From Photobacterium galatheae (GTDB lineage: Bacteria > Pseudomonadota > Gammaproteobacteria > Enterobacterales > Vibrionaceae): DNA of 64,000 nucleotides. Below the pieces are notes generated by a model, which ran no database searches, was not told the origin of the DNA, and worked only from the letters and a program-made list of their open reading frames with translations. Where the stretch lies: contig NZ_JMIB01000027.1 in assembly GCF_000695255.1 (NCBI RefSeq), forward strand, positions 1-64,000, read 5' to 3'. Every line of letters begins with the position of its first letter. Position 1 is the first letter of the stretch. Below are positions 42,164 through 51,235 of the stretch, piece by piece. Position numbers and translations under genes: made by a program.

Positions 42164-42933
42164 AATAAATTTTGGTAACTTTCACTCAATGTTAAAACAT
42201 AAGTATAAATATCTGCAACCAGGGTCGGGAGGACGAGCGAGAGTGCCATGATCCCCAGTAATACGGAAAGAGGGAAACCAATCGTGAACAGGTTCATCGC
42301 AGGTGCAGACTTGCTCACAACGGCCAAAGCGGTGTTGAGAAGCAGCGCGGCCCCTGTGAATGGAATCGCAATCAGCACCCCGATCAGGAAGACATTCTTA
42401 AACTCTTCCGCAATCATCAGAAATGTGAGGTCGCTCAATTCAAAACCAACCAGCGGGAAGGCCTGAAAAGAGCTTGAGAAGAAATGGATAAACAACAGCA
42501 GCCCACCACTGGCGATAAATGTCATGCCAAAGACAACGTGCAACAGGTTTGTGATCACCCCGCTATTGCCGCCACTACTTGGGTCAATCATTTGCGCCAT
42601 ACCCAAGCCACTGGCGTAGGCAATAACCACCCCTGCGATTGCAATCATCTCGAAGACCAAAAGCAGCGAGCCACCATACAGAAAACCGACGATCATGTTT
42701 TTCAGGATAGCGAGCGGCATATCAAAGGATGCCGGATCAATTGGGGTCATCTCGACAAGCCTTGGTGTCATGACGAAAGTAAAAGCAATCGCGAAAAACA
42801 ACGCGACTTTTCTTGGAACATTTTTCGTCCCCATGTAAGGGACAAGGGTGCAAAAAGCCACCAGCCTGAAAAGCACTAACTGAAAGGCAATTGCGTGCTC
42901 AGCCATCACTGCAGGGAGAATCGCGTTTTCCAT
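42160..42933 (-). CDS. fliR: FliR, flagellar export gate protein
   Basis: 257 residues with about six transmembrane helices. Family features: an N-terminal FRLVAFCTLVPYMGTKNVPRKVALFFAIA block, GLGMAQMIDPSSGG, and the C-terminal SAPAMNLFTIGFPLSVLLGI. FliR joins FliP and FliQ in the core of the export channel. It follows fliQ by 21 bases and is coupled to the exported 133-residue gene. In most genomes flhB follows fliR; here it does not. Confidence 0.95.
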   Translation of the reverse strand: MENAILPAVMAEHAIAFQLVLFRLVAFCTLVPYMGTKNVPRKVALFFAIAFTFVMTPRLVEMTPIDPASFDMPLAILKNMIVGFLYGGSLLLVFEMIAIAGVVIAYASGLGMAQMIDPSSGGNSGVITNLLHVVFGMTFIASGGLLLFIHFFSSSFQAFPLVGFELSDLTFLMIAEEFKNVFLIGVLIAIPFTGAALLLNTALAVVSKSAPAMNLFTIGFPLSVLLGIMALSLVLPTLVADIYTYVLTLSESYQNLL

Positions 42934-42954
42934 AGTTTACCTTCAGAGACTGTG

Positions 42955-43227
42955 CTATTTCGCAATCATGGGGATTTGGCTAAAGACATGCCGAAAATAA
43001 TCAGACAAGTGGTCGAGTAACATATCCCCCATAAACAGCACGATAAAGAAAATCACTATGAGTTTCGGGATAAAACTCAGTGATGCTTCATTGATTTGTG
43101 TTGCAGCCTGAAATACCGCGATCAGAAGGCCAACAGCAAGAAGCGGAACCATCACCATCATCGAGATGCTGCCCGTTACAGACATGCCTTGCTTGATGGC
43201 ATCGATAATTACCAGGTCATTGATCAT
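42955..43227 (-). CDS. fliQ: FliQ, flagellar export gate protein
   Basis: 90 residues, two transmembrane helices (about 16-38 and 52-74), typical FliQ length. Motifs: AVFQAATQINEASLSFIPKLI. It forms the helical export channel with FliP and FliR. Follows fliP by 9 bases. Confidence 0.95.
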   Translation of the reverse strand: MINDLVIIDAIKQGMSVTGSISMMVMVPLLAVGLLIAVFQAATQINEASLSFIPKLIVIFFIVLFMGDMLLDHLSDYFRHVFSQIPMIAK

Positions 43228-43236
43228 GATTCACCT

Positions 43237-43995
43237 CTACCCAATGAAATAGGACTTACTCAGCCCATCGACAATCATGAGCCAGCCATCGACAAGCACG
43301 AAGAGCAGGATTTTTACCGGCAGTGAGATCATGATAGGGCTGACCATCATCATCCCCAGGCTCATTAACACCGAGGCAACGAGAAGATCGACGATCACAA
43401 AGGGCAAAAAGACAAAGAATCCAATGGTCAGGGCGGTCTGAATTTCTGAAGAGATGAAGGCTGCCCACAGGACGACAATTGGCACGTCTTCCTTCGTTGT
43501 ATACTCCTGCCCACTCATTTGCAGGAAGGTCTCCAGGTAGGATGGCATGGTGTGGTTCATCATAAAGGTCCGTAGTGGCGCAGCACCTCTCTCTATTGCC
43601 ACATCAAGGGTGATCTGCCCCTGAGAGAACGGCGTATAGGATGTTTCCAGAATTTCTCCGATCACGGGTTGCATGATAAACAGACTGACCGCAAGCGATA
43701 TTGCGACGATGACTTTATTGTTTGGAGTTGTATTCAGACCTAAAGCCTGTCGCATCATTGCAAGTACAATGGATACTCTGAGGAAAGGGGTCATCGTCAT
43801 GATCACAATCGGCAAGAACGCAAGCAGGGTCATCAGGATGAATGCTGTGAGGCTCGTACTGTACGTGGTACCCAAATCACTTTCAGATGTCGTGATCAGC
43901 TCGAGGTTGGGGGTTGATGCGACGGCCAAAGGCGTCGTTGTGAGTAGCAATAAAGCAGGGAAGCCTGCGAAAATTCTGAGGTGACGGAGGTTCAT
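43237..43995 (-). CDS. fliP: FliP, flagellar export gate protein
   Basis: 252 residues with an N-terminal signal peptide, as is usual for FliP. Family blocks: FLPIVIMTMTPFLRVSIVLAMMRQALGLNTTPNNKVI, then the periplasmic domain, and the C-terminal PFVIVDLLVASVLMSLGMMMVSPIMISLPVKILLFVLVDGW (each seen as part of one segment). First gene of fliP-fliQ-fliR; fliO is missing. An 88-base gap separates it from fliH and holds a Chi-core motif. Confidence 0.95.
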   Translation of the reverse strand: MNLRHLRIFAGFPALLLLTTTPLAVASTPNLELITTSESDLGTTYSTSLTAFILMTLLAFLPIVIMTMTPFLRVSIVLAMMRQALGLNTTPNNKVIVAISLAVSLFIMQPVIGEILETSYTPFSQGQITLDVAIERGAAPLRTFMMNHTMPSYLETFLQMSGQEYTTKEDVPIVVLWAAFISSEIQTALTIGFFVFLPFVIVDLLVASVLMSLGMMMVSPIMISLPVKILLFVLVDGWLMIVDGLSKSYFIG

Positions 43996-44083
43996 TCAGT
44001 TGCTCTTCTAAATTGTGGGCTGGTGGCTTTTGTGTGTGGCTCTTTTGTCTTTACGCTCGTCTTTTTATTGCTATACCAGAGAT

Positions 44084-44992
44084 CTAGATAGCCTCATTGA
44101 ATTGCTCACTGATGTTCGCTAAATGGGCGTTGATATCCATGACTGCTTCTATATTCGGTTCATTTTCTTTTTGAACTTCGAGTCTGAATCTTCCCGTCTG
44201 GAGCGCCTGATCAATGCGGTAGTGGATACCATTGTGAGTCAGGTGAGTGGCCGCATCAATGCCAAAAATTTCAATCAAATGAAGATAGTCATGTTCGGAG
44301 CAATGAACATAGGTTGCCAACTCCCATCCTTTTACATCTGAGACGAAGGCTTTCACACGGGATTCAACAATCTCTGCCAAGTATGATGTCTTGAGTTCAT
44401 TGAGCACAGATGAGGCAACAGACTGAATGAATTGACCGATGGATGCGTTGATTTCTTCAGAAAGGAATGCAGGCGTGGCGGCGGCGATTTTGAGATCAGT
44501 TACGGTTTTTTGAAGTTCAATCAACCGTTTTTCCATGACTTCTTTTTGTTCCAGTGAACCTTGCATGTAACCCTCGGCGAAGAGAGCTTCTCTGGTCTCA
44601 TCACTGATCTCTCGCTCAGAGTCAGTTTGATCTGCTTCGTCACCTGCTTCATCCAGCGCGGGAGGCATCTTATCAATCTGAGCGTCGGTTTCAGTCGATG
44701 ACATCATCGAATCGACTTCCGAAAGAATTTTATCGAACACAGCATCAGAGAAAATAGGGTGGCTTGACCCTGGTTCAGTCACTTCAGATGCGGATGCCTG
44801 TTGACTCAGATCGATATCCGGCTCACCATTCAATTCAGACATGGCGGAAAAAGCATCTGGCGCTGTGTCCTCAGGTAAAATAACCTTTTCTTGACGCGTC
44901 GAATGTTCAGCAGAGAACCTTTTAAAGACACGCTTTTGATCTGAATGGCTCTGACTGAATGTTGGCGTGAATTGATTGTCGCGATTTGTCAT
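44084..44992 (-). CDS. fliH: FliH-like flagellar export regulator
   Basis: 302 residues. An acidic, disordered N-terminal half (about 1-130) is followed by a helix with EGYMQGSLEQKEVMEKR, the FliH AxxxGYxxG pattern, and a C-terminal domain like V-ATPase E / FliH (about 170-300). FliH links the FliI ATPase to the C-ring; no fliI is present in the window. It is longer than E. coli FliH (228) because of the acidic region. Divergent from flgB with a 57-base gap. Confidence 0.7.
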   Translation of the reverse strand: MTNRDNQFTPTFSQSHSDQKRVFKRFSAEHSTRQEKVILPEDTAPDAFSAMSELNGEPDIDLSQQASASEVTEPGSSHPIFSDAVFDKILSEVDSMMSSTETDAQIDKMPPALDEAGDEADQTDSEREISDETREALFAEGYMQGSLEQKEVMEKRLIELQKTVTDLKIAAATPAFLSEEINASIGQFIQSVASSVLNELKTSYLAEIVESRVKAFVSDVKGWELATYVHCSEHDYLHLIEIFGIDAATHLTHNGIHYRIDQALQTGRFRLEVQKENEPNIEAVMDINAHLANISEQFNEAI

Positions 44993-45031
44993 CTATTGCC
45001 CAATTTGTTATAGGAAAAATACGGAAATGAA

Positions 45032-45037
45032 TATACT
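45032..45037 (+). promoter_or_regulatory. -10-like box for the main flagellar operon
   Basis: TATACT lies 12 bases before the flgB ATG. No clear -35 (TTGTTA or TTATAG with off spacing). I do not see a sigma-54 GG-N10-GC or sigma-28 GCCGATAA element here. Confidence 0.35.
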
Positions 45038-45049
45038 CAAAGAAAATAG

Positions 45050-45436
45050 ATGGACCAAGTAAGTAACTTAGATTTTTATCATCATGCTTTGGCGATTCGT
45101 GAAATGCAACTACAACTCACTGCATCCAATATAGCAAACCAGGATACCCCAAACTATAAAGCCAAAGGTGTCGCGTTTAAAGAAGCATTTAAACAAGCGA
45201 TTGACTCGCAGAGTATTCATCTTTTAAAAGAAAACCCAAGGCACTTAGATGGCATTGGAAATCAGCGGGGGATTCAGGTTAGTTATATTCAGACAGGGAT
45301 GATACGGCCAGATGGAAATAATGTGAATGAACATTTAGAGAAGGCGAATTTCGCTGAACAACAAGCCATGTATGAAGCTGCCCTGATGTTCTCGAATGCT
45401 TCAAAAGACTCAATCAAAAGCGCACTCAAGTACTAA
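45050..45436 (+). CDS. flgB: FlgB, proximal rod protein
   Basis: 128 residues, normal size. ALAIREMQLQLTASNIANQDTPNYKAKGVAFKEAF is the conserved rod/hook N-terminus (residues about 10-45); the C-terminus ends EQQAMYEAALMFSNASKDSIKSALKY. First gene of the long flg-fli-mot cluster. No Shine-Dalgarno sequence before the ATG. Confidence 0.95.
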   Translation: MDQVSNLDFYHHALAIREMQLQLTASNIANQDTPNYKAKGVAFKEAFKQAIDSQSIHLLKENPRHLDGIGNQRGIQVSYIQTGMIRPDGNNVNEHLEKANFAEQQAMYEAALMFSNASKDSIKSALKY

Positions 45437-45440
45437 TTAT

Positions 45441-45848
45441 ATGTCAATCATAGATGGAATGAATGCGGCGACGACCGCAATGACAGCACAGGCGCACCGG
45501 ATGAATACGGTGGCTGGAAACATTGCAAATTTAAACACCGTTGCCTCAAGTCCAGAGCAAGCCCACAAAGCGAGGCTGGTTACGTTTAAAACCATATACC
45601 AGGGTGAGGCACAAACGGTGGTGGTGCGCAATATTGTGGAGAGCACAGCGCCCAATAGACCCATATTTGACCCGAACAATCCCTTGGCCGATGCGCAGGG
45701 CTACATCTACGCCAGTAACGTGAATCGGGAAGAGCAAATGGCTGATCTCATCTCTGCGCAGCAATCTTATGAAGCGAATGCCCAAGTGGCGAAAACTTTA
45801 AAAAACCTCGCGATATCAACCATTAAATCAATCAAAAGTAATCAATAA
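45441..45848 (+). CDS. flgC: FlgC, proximal rod protein
   Basis: 135 residues from the ATG at 45441; the open frame extends into flgB but the family N-terminus (MSIIDGMNAATTAMTAQAHR) fixes the start. AGNIANLNTV is the rod motif and VNREEQMADLISAQQSYEANAQ the C-terminal one. It starts 4 bases after flgB stops. Confidence 0.95.
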   Translation: MSIIDGMNAATTAMTAQAHRMNTVAGNIANLNTVASSPEQAHKARLVTFKTIYQGEAQTVVVRNIVESTAPNRPIFDPNNPLADAQGYIYASNVNREEQMADLISAQQSYEANAQVAKTLKNLAISTIKSIKSNQ

Positions 45849-45865
45849 CTCATAATTAATCACCC

Positions 45866-46552
45866 ATGAACCTGACCTCAATTACTTCAACGCCAGAGAC
45901 GGCAAGAACGAACTCAGCACAACAATCAAGTCGCGGCTCTGCTGCTTCACAAATCAGTCAAGAGTTCATGACACTGTTGTCTGCACAAATGATGAATCAA
46001 GATCCGACCAACCCGATGGAATCGCATGAGCTGACCGCACAGCTCGCTCAGGTTGCCTCCCTTGAGCAACAGGAAGGGACGAATCAACTGATGCGAAGCC
46101 TCGTTTCTGTCGTTGGGACACAAGGAAACTTTGCGGCACTCAATACGGTGGGTAAAGAAGCGACTGTCATGCTGAACGACTTTTCTTATGACGGTCAAAC
46201 CGCGCTGACGGGGGAATTGCTGCTCGATGATGCAAATCAAAGCGGTCATTTTACAGTTGAAATCAAAGATGCATCGGGGCGTATTGTCAGCGCAATGACA
46301 GTCGGGGTTGCTGACGGTCAGGCGTCATGGCAGTGGGATGGGAAGGATCAACAGGGGAATCCATTACCTGAGGGTGATTATCATATCTCAGCCTTCCAAG
46401 AATCAGCGGATGGAGAAAAACATGCCGTGCCCGTTACAACCTGTTCTGTTATCCAAGGGATTAACTTTCTCAATGGCATGCTGAATATGGCGAACGGAAC
46501 CGAAATCCCCTTTGGAAATATGATCTCTGTTGCGCAGGCAGATTCAGCGTAA
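45866..46552 (+). CDS. flgD: FlgD, hook cap / scaffolding protein
   Basis: 228 residues. The N-terminal EFMTLLSAQMMNQDPTNPMES block and AQLAQVASLEQQEGTNQLM are FlgD hallmarks; an Ig-like domain (WQWDGKDQQGNPLPEGDYHI) sits in the second half. It caps the growing hook. Followed by a 125-base gap with alternative hairpins before flgE. Confidence 0.93.
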   Translation: MNLTSITSTPETARTNSAQQSSRGSAASQISQEFMTLLSAQMMNQDPTNPMESHELTAQLAQVASLEQQEGTNQLMRSLVSVVGTQGNFAALNTVGKEATVMLNDFSYDGQTALTGELLLDDANQSGHFTVEIKDASGRIVSAMTVGVADGQASWQWDGKDQQGNPLPEGDYHISAFQESADGEKHAVPVTTCSVIQGINFLNGMLNMANGTEIPFGNMISVAQADSA

Positions 46553-46606
46553 ATCATTTCTGAAGCCGGGAAATCAATTAAAATGAAACATAAATAGCGA
46601 AGGGTT

Positions 46607-46644
46607 TTCAGGTGTGTTTTGAATGCCTGAACTTTTCATTCAGG
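46607..46644 (+). promoter_or_regulatory. Alternative stem-loops in front of flgE
   Basis: TTCAGG (46607-46612), CCTGAA (46626-46631) and TTCAGG (46639-46644) can form two mutually exclusive hairpins, 1:2 or 2:3; the second is followed by GGAAAAAATT. Could be an attenuator or RNA-processing site between early (flgBCD) and hook genes. Confidence 0.4.
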
Positions 46645-46663
46645 GAAAAAATTAGTATAAAAC

Positions 46664-46669
46664 TATAAA
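46664..46669 (+). promoter_or_regulatory. -10-like box for flgE
   Basis: TATAAA ends 8 bases before the flgE ATG; another TATAAA lies at 46656-46661. Initiation 6-8 bases past the box would give a leaderless flgE message. Confidence 0.35.
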
Positions 46670-46677
46670 AATATTCC

Positions 46678-47868
46678 ATGTCAGATTTTTCAAAAATTGC
46701 CCTTTCTGGGCTTCGCGCTGCGAATTCACAGTTATCCGTTACCTCGAATAATTTAGCGAACTCGGAGACCTTTGGATATAAATCTCAATCGGTACAGTTT
46801 AATGCGCTGTTTGCCTCCAATGGCATGAACGCGATGGGGATTGGGACTTCGCTCGATGCAACCACAACGAATTTTACGAATGGTTCAATGATACCGACCG
46901 GTGATTCATTGCATCACGCCATTGTTGGTGAAGGATTCTTTATGGTGAAAGATACTGACGGAGGCACTAAATTTACGCGTGTGGGCTTGTTTGAATTTAA
47001 CCCTGAGGGGGTGTTAATTGATAACTCGGGTCATCATGTTCAGGGATACCTTGCGAACGGGAGCGCTGGCACCACAACCGATATTATTCTGGACAAATCA
47101 CCCTTAGCCCCAGAGGTTTCCACGACTGGCACACTCGATGCGAATCTGGGCACAGATGATGGCACTGGCTCACTGACCTCATCTTTCAGCTTGTTTGATG
47201 CTTTGGGCAAAGAACATCGCTTGCAGGTGAAGTTTGAGAATAAAGTGACAGCGCCTGCAACCGGTGAGGCGACTTGGGACATGAGTGCAACAGTGAATGG
47301 CGAAACCATCAATCTAGGCCAGATCCAATTTGATGCGAACGGCCAGATTAAAAAAGGTGTGACTCCTTTTGTTGATGGCGCACTTCATATCGATCTGAAA
47401 ACGGGACTGGCCAGTCCAATCAATGGTGTGCCCAATGTCACCATCGATATGAGCAAACTGACAGGTTATGAAGGCGACACAACGATTCGTAACCAAGAGA
47501 TGGACGGTGCCCCGGTTGCTGAATTTGAAAAATACCAGATTGAAGAAAACGGCAACATTGTTTCTTATTACAAAGATGGCCGACATCAGCCGGTCGGGCA
47601 GATCGCGCTTGCTGCAGTCGATAATCCAGATGGGATGCTTGTGGATGGCAGTTATTTCTCCCTGTCGACGAACTCAGGAAAAATGAGAGTGGGTGTAGCG
47701 GGTCAAGCGGGTTTCGGTCGCGTCACGCCAGGGGTGATTGAAGGGAGTAACGTGAATACAACGGATGAGCTAGTGAGCATGATTTCATCTCAACGATTCT
47801 TCCAGGCGAATGCGAAAGTCATCGGGGCGAGCAAAGAACTGAATAACGCCCTTATGCAAAACGTATAA
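46678..47868 (+). CDS. flgE: FlgE, flagellar hook protein
   Basis: 396 residues, standard size. N-terminus ALSGLRAANSQLSVTSNNLANSETFGYKSQSVQF (about 7-40); C-terminus GVIEGSNVNTTDELVSMISSQRFFQANAKVI. Middle hook domains with DALGKEHRLQVKF. Its own promoter region precedes it. Confidence 0.95.
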   Translation: MSDFSKIALSGLRAANSQLSVTSNNLANSETFGYKSQSVQFNALFASNGMNAMGIGTSLDATTTNFTNGSMIPTGDSLHHAIVGEGFFMVKDTDGGTKFTRVGLFEFNPEGVLIDNSGHHVQGYLANGSAGTTTDIILDKSPLAPEVSTTGTLDANLGTDDGTGSLTSSFSLFDALGKEHRLQVKFENKVTAPATGEATWDMSATVNGETINLGQIQFDANGQIKKGVTPFVDGALHIDLKTGLASPINGVPNVTIDMSKLTGYEGDTTIRNQEMDGAPVAEFEKYQIEENGNIVSYYKDGRHQPVGQIALAAVDNPDGMLVDGSYFSLSTNSGKMRVGVAGQAGFGRVTPGVIEGSNVNTTDELVSMISSQRFFQANAKVIGASKELNNALMQNV

Positions 47869-47886
47869 CTTAAAGAGACGATTATC

Positions 47887-48612
47887 ATGGACGTATCCCT
47901 TTACGCCGTCATGTCAGCGGCGAAGCAGTATGGGCTGTTGCATGAAGTCAACACCAACAATGTTGCGAATGCCAATACGAACGGCTTTAAACAAGGCAGA
48001 GTCAGCTTCAAGGCGCTGTATCTCAACGGTGGGGATGCGATTCGAAGTACCAGCTTTACGGAATTGAACAACGTGAGCATTGATCTGACATCGGGCCCAC
48101 TTGCCTTCACCGGAAACAATGCGCACTTAGCCATCAGTGGGAGCGGCTTTTTTGAGCTTGCCGATCTGGAAGGGAACAGGTACTACCGCCGCACACTCAC
48201 CGTGATGAAAAATGCTGACGGAATCCTCATCAATGCGGATGGCGGTAAAATCATCGGAGAAGACGGGAAAGATATCGACATTGGCGATGCGCCATTTAAA
48301 GCCGACCCCGCAGGTAATGTCATCGTGATGGCGGGAGAGGCAACTCAGATTAACGGGCGTCTGAAGGTGGTTGAACTCGACCCGACGTCTGTCTTTCAGC
48401 GTTCGAGTGGCGAAATTTCAGTCGATCAGGAGACCCCCCTGCTGCCTGCAAAAGAGTACACCATTGCCCAAGGCTATCAGGAAGCTTCAAACGTAAACAG
48501 CGTTCAAGCGATGGCGACCCTGGTGGAAACCCAAAAAAATTATGACATGGCCGCGAAAACGATGGGAACGATCAAGGCGATGCACAAAACTTCAAATTCA
48601 ATTTTAGAGTAA
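47887..48612 (+). CDS. flgF: FlgF, rod protein
   Basis: 241 residues. MDVSLYAVMSAAKQYGLLHEVNTNNVANANTNGFKQ at the N-terminus and YQEASNVNSVQAMATLVETQKNYDMAAKTM at the C-terminus mark a proximal rod protein. Located 18 bases after flgE, with a weak AAAGAG ribosome binding site. Confidence 0.93.
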   Translation: MDVSLYAVMSAAKQYGLLHEVNTNNVANANTNGFKQGRVSFKALYLNGGDAIRSTSFTELNNVSIDLTSGPLAFTGNNAHLAISGSGFFELADLEGNRYYRRTLTVMKNADGILINADGGKIIGEDGKDIDIGDAPFKADPAGNVIVMAGEATQINGRLKVVELDPTSVFQRSSGEISVDQETPLLPAKEYTIAQGYQEASNVNSVQAMATLVETQKNYDMAAKTMGTIKAMHKTSNSILE

Positions 48613-48617
48613 TCAGA

Positions 48618-49397
48618 ATGAACGGCGCACTATTAACATCACAAACTGGGCTTGAAGCACAGAATCAGAGAATGCAATTTATCTCGAACAACCTCGCGAA
48701 CGCAGAAACAGCCGGGTACAAATCATCAAACCCTGAATTTGCTGCTTTGATGACGATGAGATTAAGAGAGCCATCCGGAACGGAAGGTGCAGCGTCTGGT
48801 GGCCTGCAAGTCGGCACTGGCGTGCAGACCCTGGGTTCAGTCACGAACTTCACACAAGGCACCCCCGTTGAAACAAAAAGAGCCTTAGACATTATGATTG
48901 ATGGCGATGGCTTTCTTCCGGTGGTCAAAGACGATGGCTCCAGACTGTTCACGCGAGGTGGCACCTTCAATATCAATGCTGACGGTGTCATTGTCACCTT
49001 AGACAATTTCGCAGTCGATCCTGAAGTTTCTGTTCCGGATAATACGGAAAGCATCACCATCTCGAAAGATGGAACCATCAAGGTGAAAACGTCAGACTCA
49101 GATGAATTGACCGAAGTGGGTCAGTTCGAAATTGTGAAGTTTCTGAACCCGAACGGTCTGCGTCCACTGGCTGGTGGCTACTACGAAAAAATTATTGATT
49201 CATCAGGCGATGAAATTATCGGAACCCCTTCAGAAGATGGTTTTGGTTCAATCATGCAGGGCTATAAAGAAGCTTCTAACGTGAACACGATTACAGAACT
49301 GGTGAACATGATTAACGCTCAGCGTGGCTATGAAATGAACGCTAAAGCCATGAAGGCTGCGGGCGATATGATGTCAACTCTCAACCAAACAATCTAA
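48618..49397 (+). CDS. flgG: FlgG, distal rod protein
   Basis: 259 residues, the usual length. LTSQTGLEAQNQRMQFISNNLANAETAGYKSSNPEF at the start and GYKEASNVNTITELVNMINAQRGYEMNAKAMK at the end are diagnostic. Starts 5 bases after flgF. Confidence 0.96.
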   Translation: MNGALLTSQTGLEAQNQRMQFISNNLANAETAGYKSSNPEFAALMTMRLREPSGTEGAASGGLQVGTGVQTLGSVTNFTQGTPVETKRALDIMIDGDGFLPVVKDDGSRLFTRGGTFNINADGVIVTLDNFAVDPEVSVPDNTESITISKDGTIKVKTSDSDELTEVGQFEIVKFLNPNGLRPLAGGYYEKIIDSSGDEIIGTPSEDGFGSIMQGYKEASNVNTITELVNMINAQRGYEMNAKAMKAAGDMMSTLNQTI

Positions 49398-49401
49398 TCA
49401 C

Positions 49402-50079
49402 ATGAAAAATAAAATGGCAGTTTTCACCCTGTGTCTTGTGATGGCAGGATGCAGCAGTCAGCCGAAAATTCCTGAAAATGGTCAACTGAAACCATTTGAG
49501 ACGGGAGATATCATCTATCCATCGACGGAACCGCAAGAGGGCGCGATTTTCACGACGAGCCAGAATTCAATGATGATTGGGGTTGGGAAACGCTATAACG
49601 TTGGTGATATCGTGATTATCAGAATGGATGAATCGATAGATGCTCAGGATTCAATCAAAAGCAAAACAAGCCAAAAAACATCATCGACAAGCTCATTTGG
49701 ACTGACTCTACCCACGCTCTTGAATGAGCCACAATCGGGTGACATTAAGGTAGCGCAAGACAAAAAGGTTGAGGGGGACGGCACCTCAAGTCAGAGTCAC
49801 AGACTGGAAGGGAATATTGCCGCCACGGTGACACAGATCTTTCCGAACGGCATTCTTGAAGTAAAAGGATACAAGGAAATCACACTTGAAAGAGGGACAG
49901 AAACGATTGCAATCACCGGGCGGATCAGAGAACAGGATATCTCCACAGCCGATAACACCGTCGCATCAAACAGACTGGCGGGTGCAAAGATTTACTACCG
50001 TGGCTCTGGACACATTTATAACAAATCTCAAGGCGGATGGCTGAGCGATCTGGTGACAAGCCCTTATTGGCCTTTTTAA
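49402..50079 (+). CDS. flgH: FlgH, L-ring lipoprotein
   Basis: 225 residues. Lipoprotein signal with VMAGC near residues 13-17. GDIVIIRMDESIDAQDSIKSKTSQKTS, FPNGILEVKGYKEITLERGTETIAITGRIREQDIS and SNRLAGAKIYYRGSGHI follow family order. Forms the outer-membrane ring, so the organism has an outer membrane. Confidence 0.95.
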   Translation: MKNKMAVFTLCLVMAGCSSQPKIPENGQLKPFETGDIIYPSTEPQEGAIFTTSQNSMMIGVGKRYNVGDIVIIRMDESIDAQDSIKSKTSQKTSSTSSFGLTLPTLLNEPQSGDIKVAQDKKVEGDGTSSQSHRLEGNIAATVTQIFPNGILEVKGYKEITLERGTETIAITGRIREQDISTADNTVASNRLAGAKIYYRGSGHIYNKSQGGWLSDLVTSPYWPF

Positions 50080-50098
50080 AAAAACAAGCAGTAAGATA

Positions 50099-51235
50099 GT
50101 GACGAAAATAATGACTCAATTCAGTTTTAAGAAAGCCCTGACCACGCTCTTGCTCTCATCCTCATGCTTGATACCGTTCATGAGTTCGACAGCTCATGCT
50201 GAACGTATTGGTGACATTGCAGCCGTGAAAGGCGTGCGAAGCAATACGCTTCAAGGGTTTGGGCTGGTCGTTGGACTCCCCAACTCAGGGGATCGTGGCA
50301 ATTTTGCCTCTTCGAACCTGATCACGCTGATTCAGAAATACGGCATCAAGGTTCCTGAAACAATTCATCTGTCATCACGGAACGTTGCTGCCGTCATGGT
50401 GAACGCGACATTTCCTGCTTTTGCAAAAAAAGGGCAAGAGATTGACATTACCATCTCGACACTGGGCAACGCCAAAAGTCTCAGAGGCGGAACCCTGCTT
50501 GCAACGCCCTTAATGGGGTTGAATGGTGAAGTATTTGCCGTGGCGCAAGGGCAGGTTCTCGTCGATGGTGTGAGCGCCGAGGGGATCGATGGCTCCACTC
50601 TGGACGTCAACCTTGCAAGTGTCGCCAGGATACCGATGGGGGCGACCGTCGAGAGAGAGCTGAATTATGATTCAGTGTTCGCCAACCGACATATCACAAT
50701 GAACCTGCATGCAAGTGACTTTGCAACAGCCTCTGAAGTGGAAAAAACTATCAACGCAGCATTTGGTCCTGGGATTGCAAAAGCGATTGATGCCGGTAGC
50801 CTGAAGGTGGTTGCCCCGAAAGATAGCAGCTCACGAATTGAGTTTATCGCGATGCTGAAAGCGCTAGATATTCAGATGCCGGAACAACAGGCAAGAGTGG
50901 TGATTAACTCAAGAACAGGCACAGTGATGATTACGGAAAACGTGACCTTATCACCTGTGGCGATTAGCGAAGGTAATATTGTGATTAATATCTCTGAAGA
51001 TCAGCAAGTCTCTCAACCGAATCCATTGTCTGCCGGAAATATGGTGACAACAAGTAGCTCTCAAATCAGTATTGAAAGAAGACAAGGCGAGCTTGAGGTG
51101 ATGAAAAGTACCGGCACATTACAGGATTTGGTCAGCGCACTGAACACCATGGGGACGAGTTCGAAGGATCTGGCAAATATTATCCAATTGCTGAAGCAAA
51201 GTGGTTCACTGAAAGCAAAAGTGATTGTCATCTGA
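50099..51235 (+). CDS. flgI: FlgI, P-ring protein
   Basis: 378 residues from GTG at 50099; an ATG at 50111 is equally possible. Signal peptide ends near SSTAHAERIGDIA. Family blocks: VRSNTLQGFGLVVGLPNSGDRG, GTLLATPLMGLNGEVFAVAQG, and the C-terminal LQDLVSALNTMGTSSKDLANIIQLLKQSGSL. Makes the periplasmic bushing around the rod. Its stop overlaps flgJ (TGATG). Confidence 0.95.
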   Translation: MTKIMTQFSFKKALTTLLLSSSCLIPFMSSTAHAERIGDIAAVKGVRSNTLQGFGLVVGLPNSGDRGNFASSNLITLIQKYGIKVPETIHLSSRNVAAVMVNATFPAFAKKGQEIDITISTLGNAKSLRGGTLLATPLMGLNGEVFAVAQGQVLVDGVSAEGIDGSTLDVNLASVARIPMGATVERELNYDSVFANRHITMNLHASDFATASEVEKTINAAFGPGIAKAIDAGSLKVVAPKDSSSRIEFIAMLKALDIQMPEQQARVVINSRTGTVMITENVTLSPVAISEGNIVINISEDQQVSQPNPLSAGNMVTTSSSQISIERRQGELEVMKSTGTLQDLVSALNTMGTSSKDLANIIQLLKQSGSLKAKVIVI

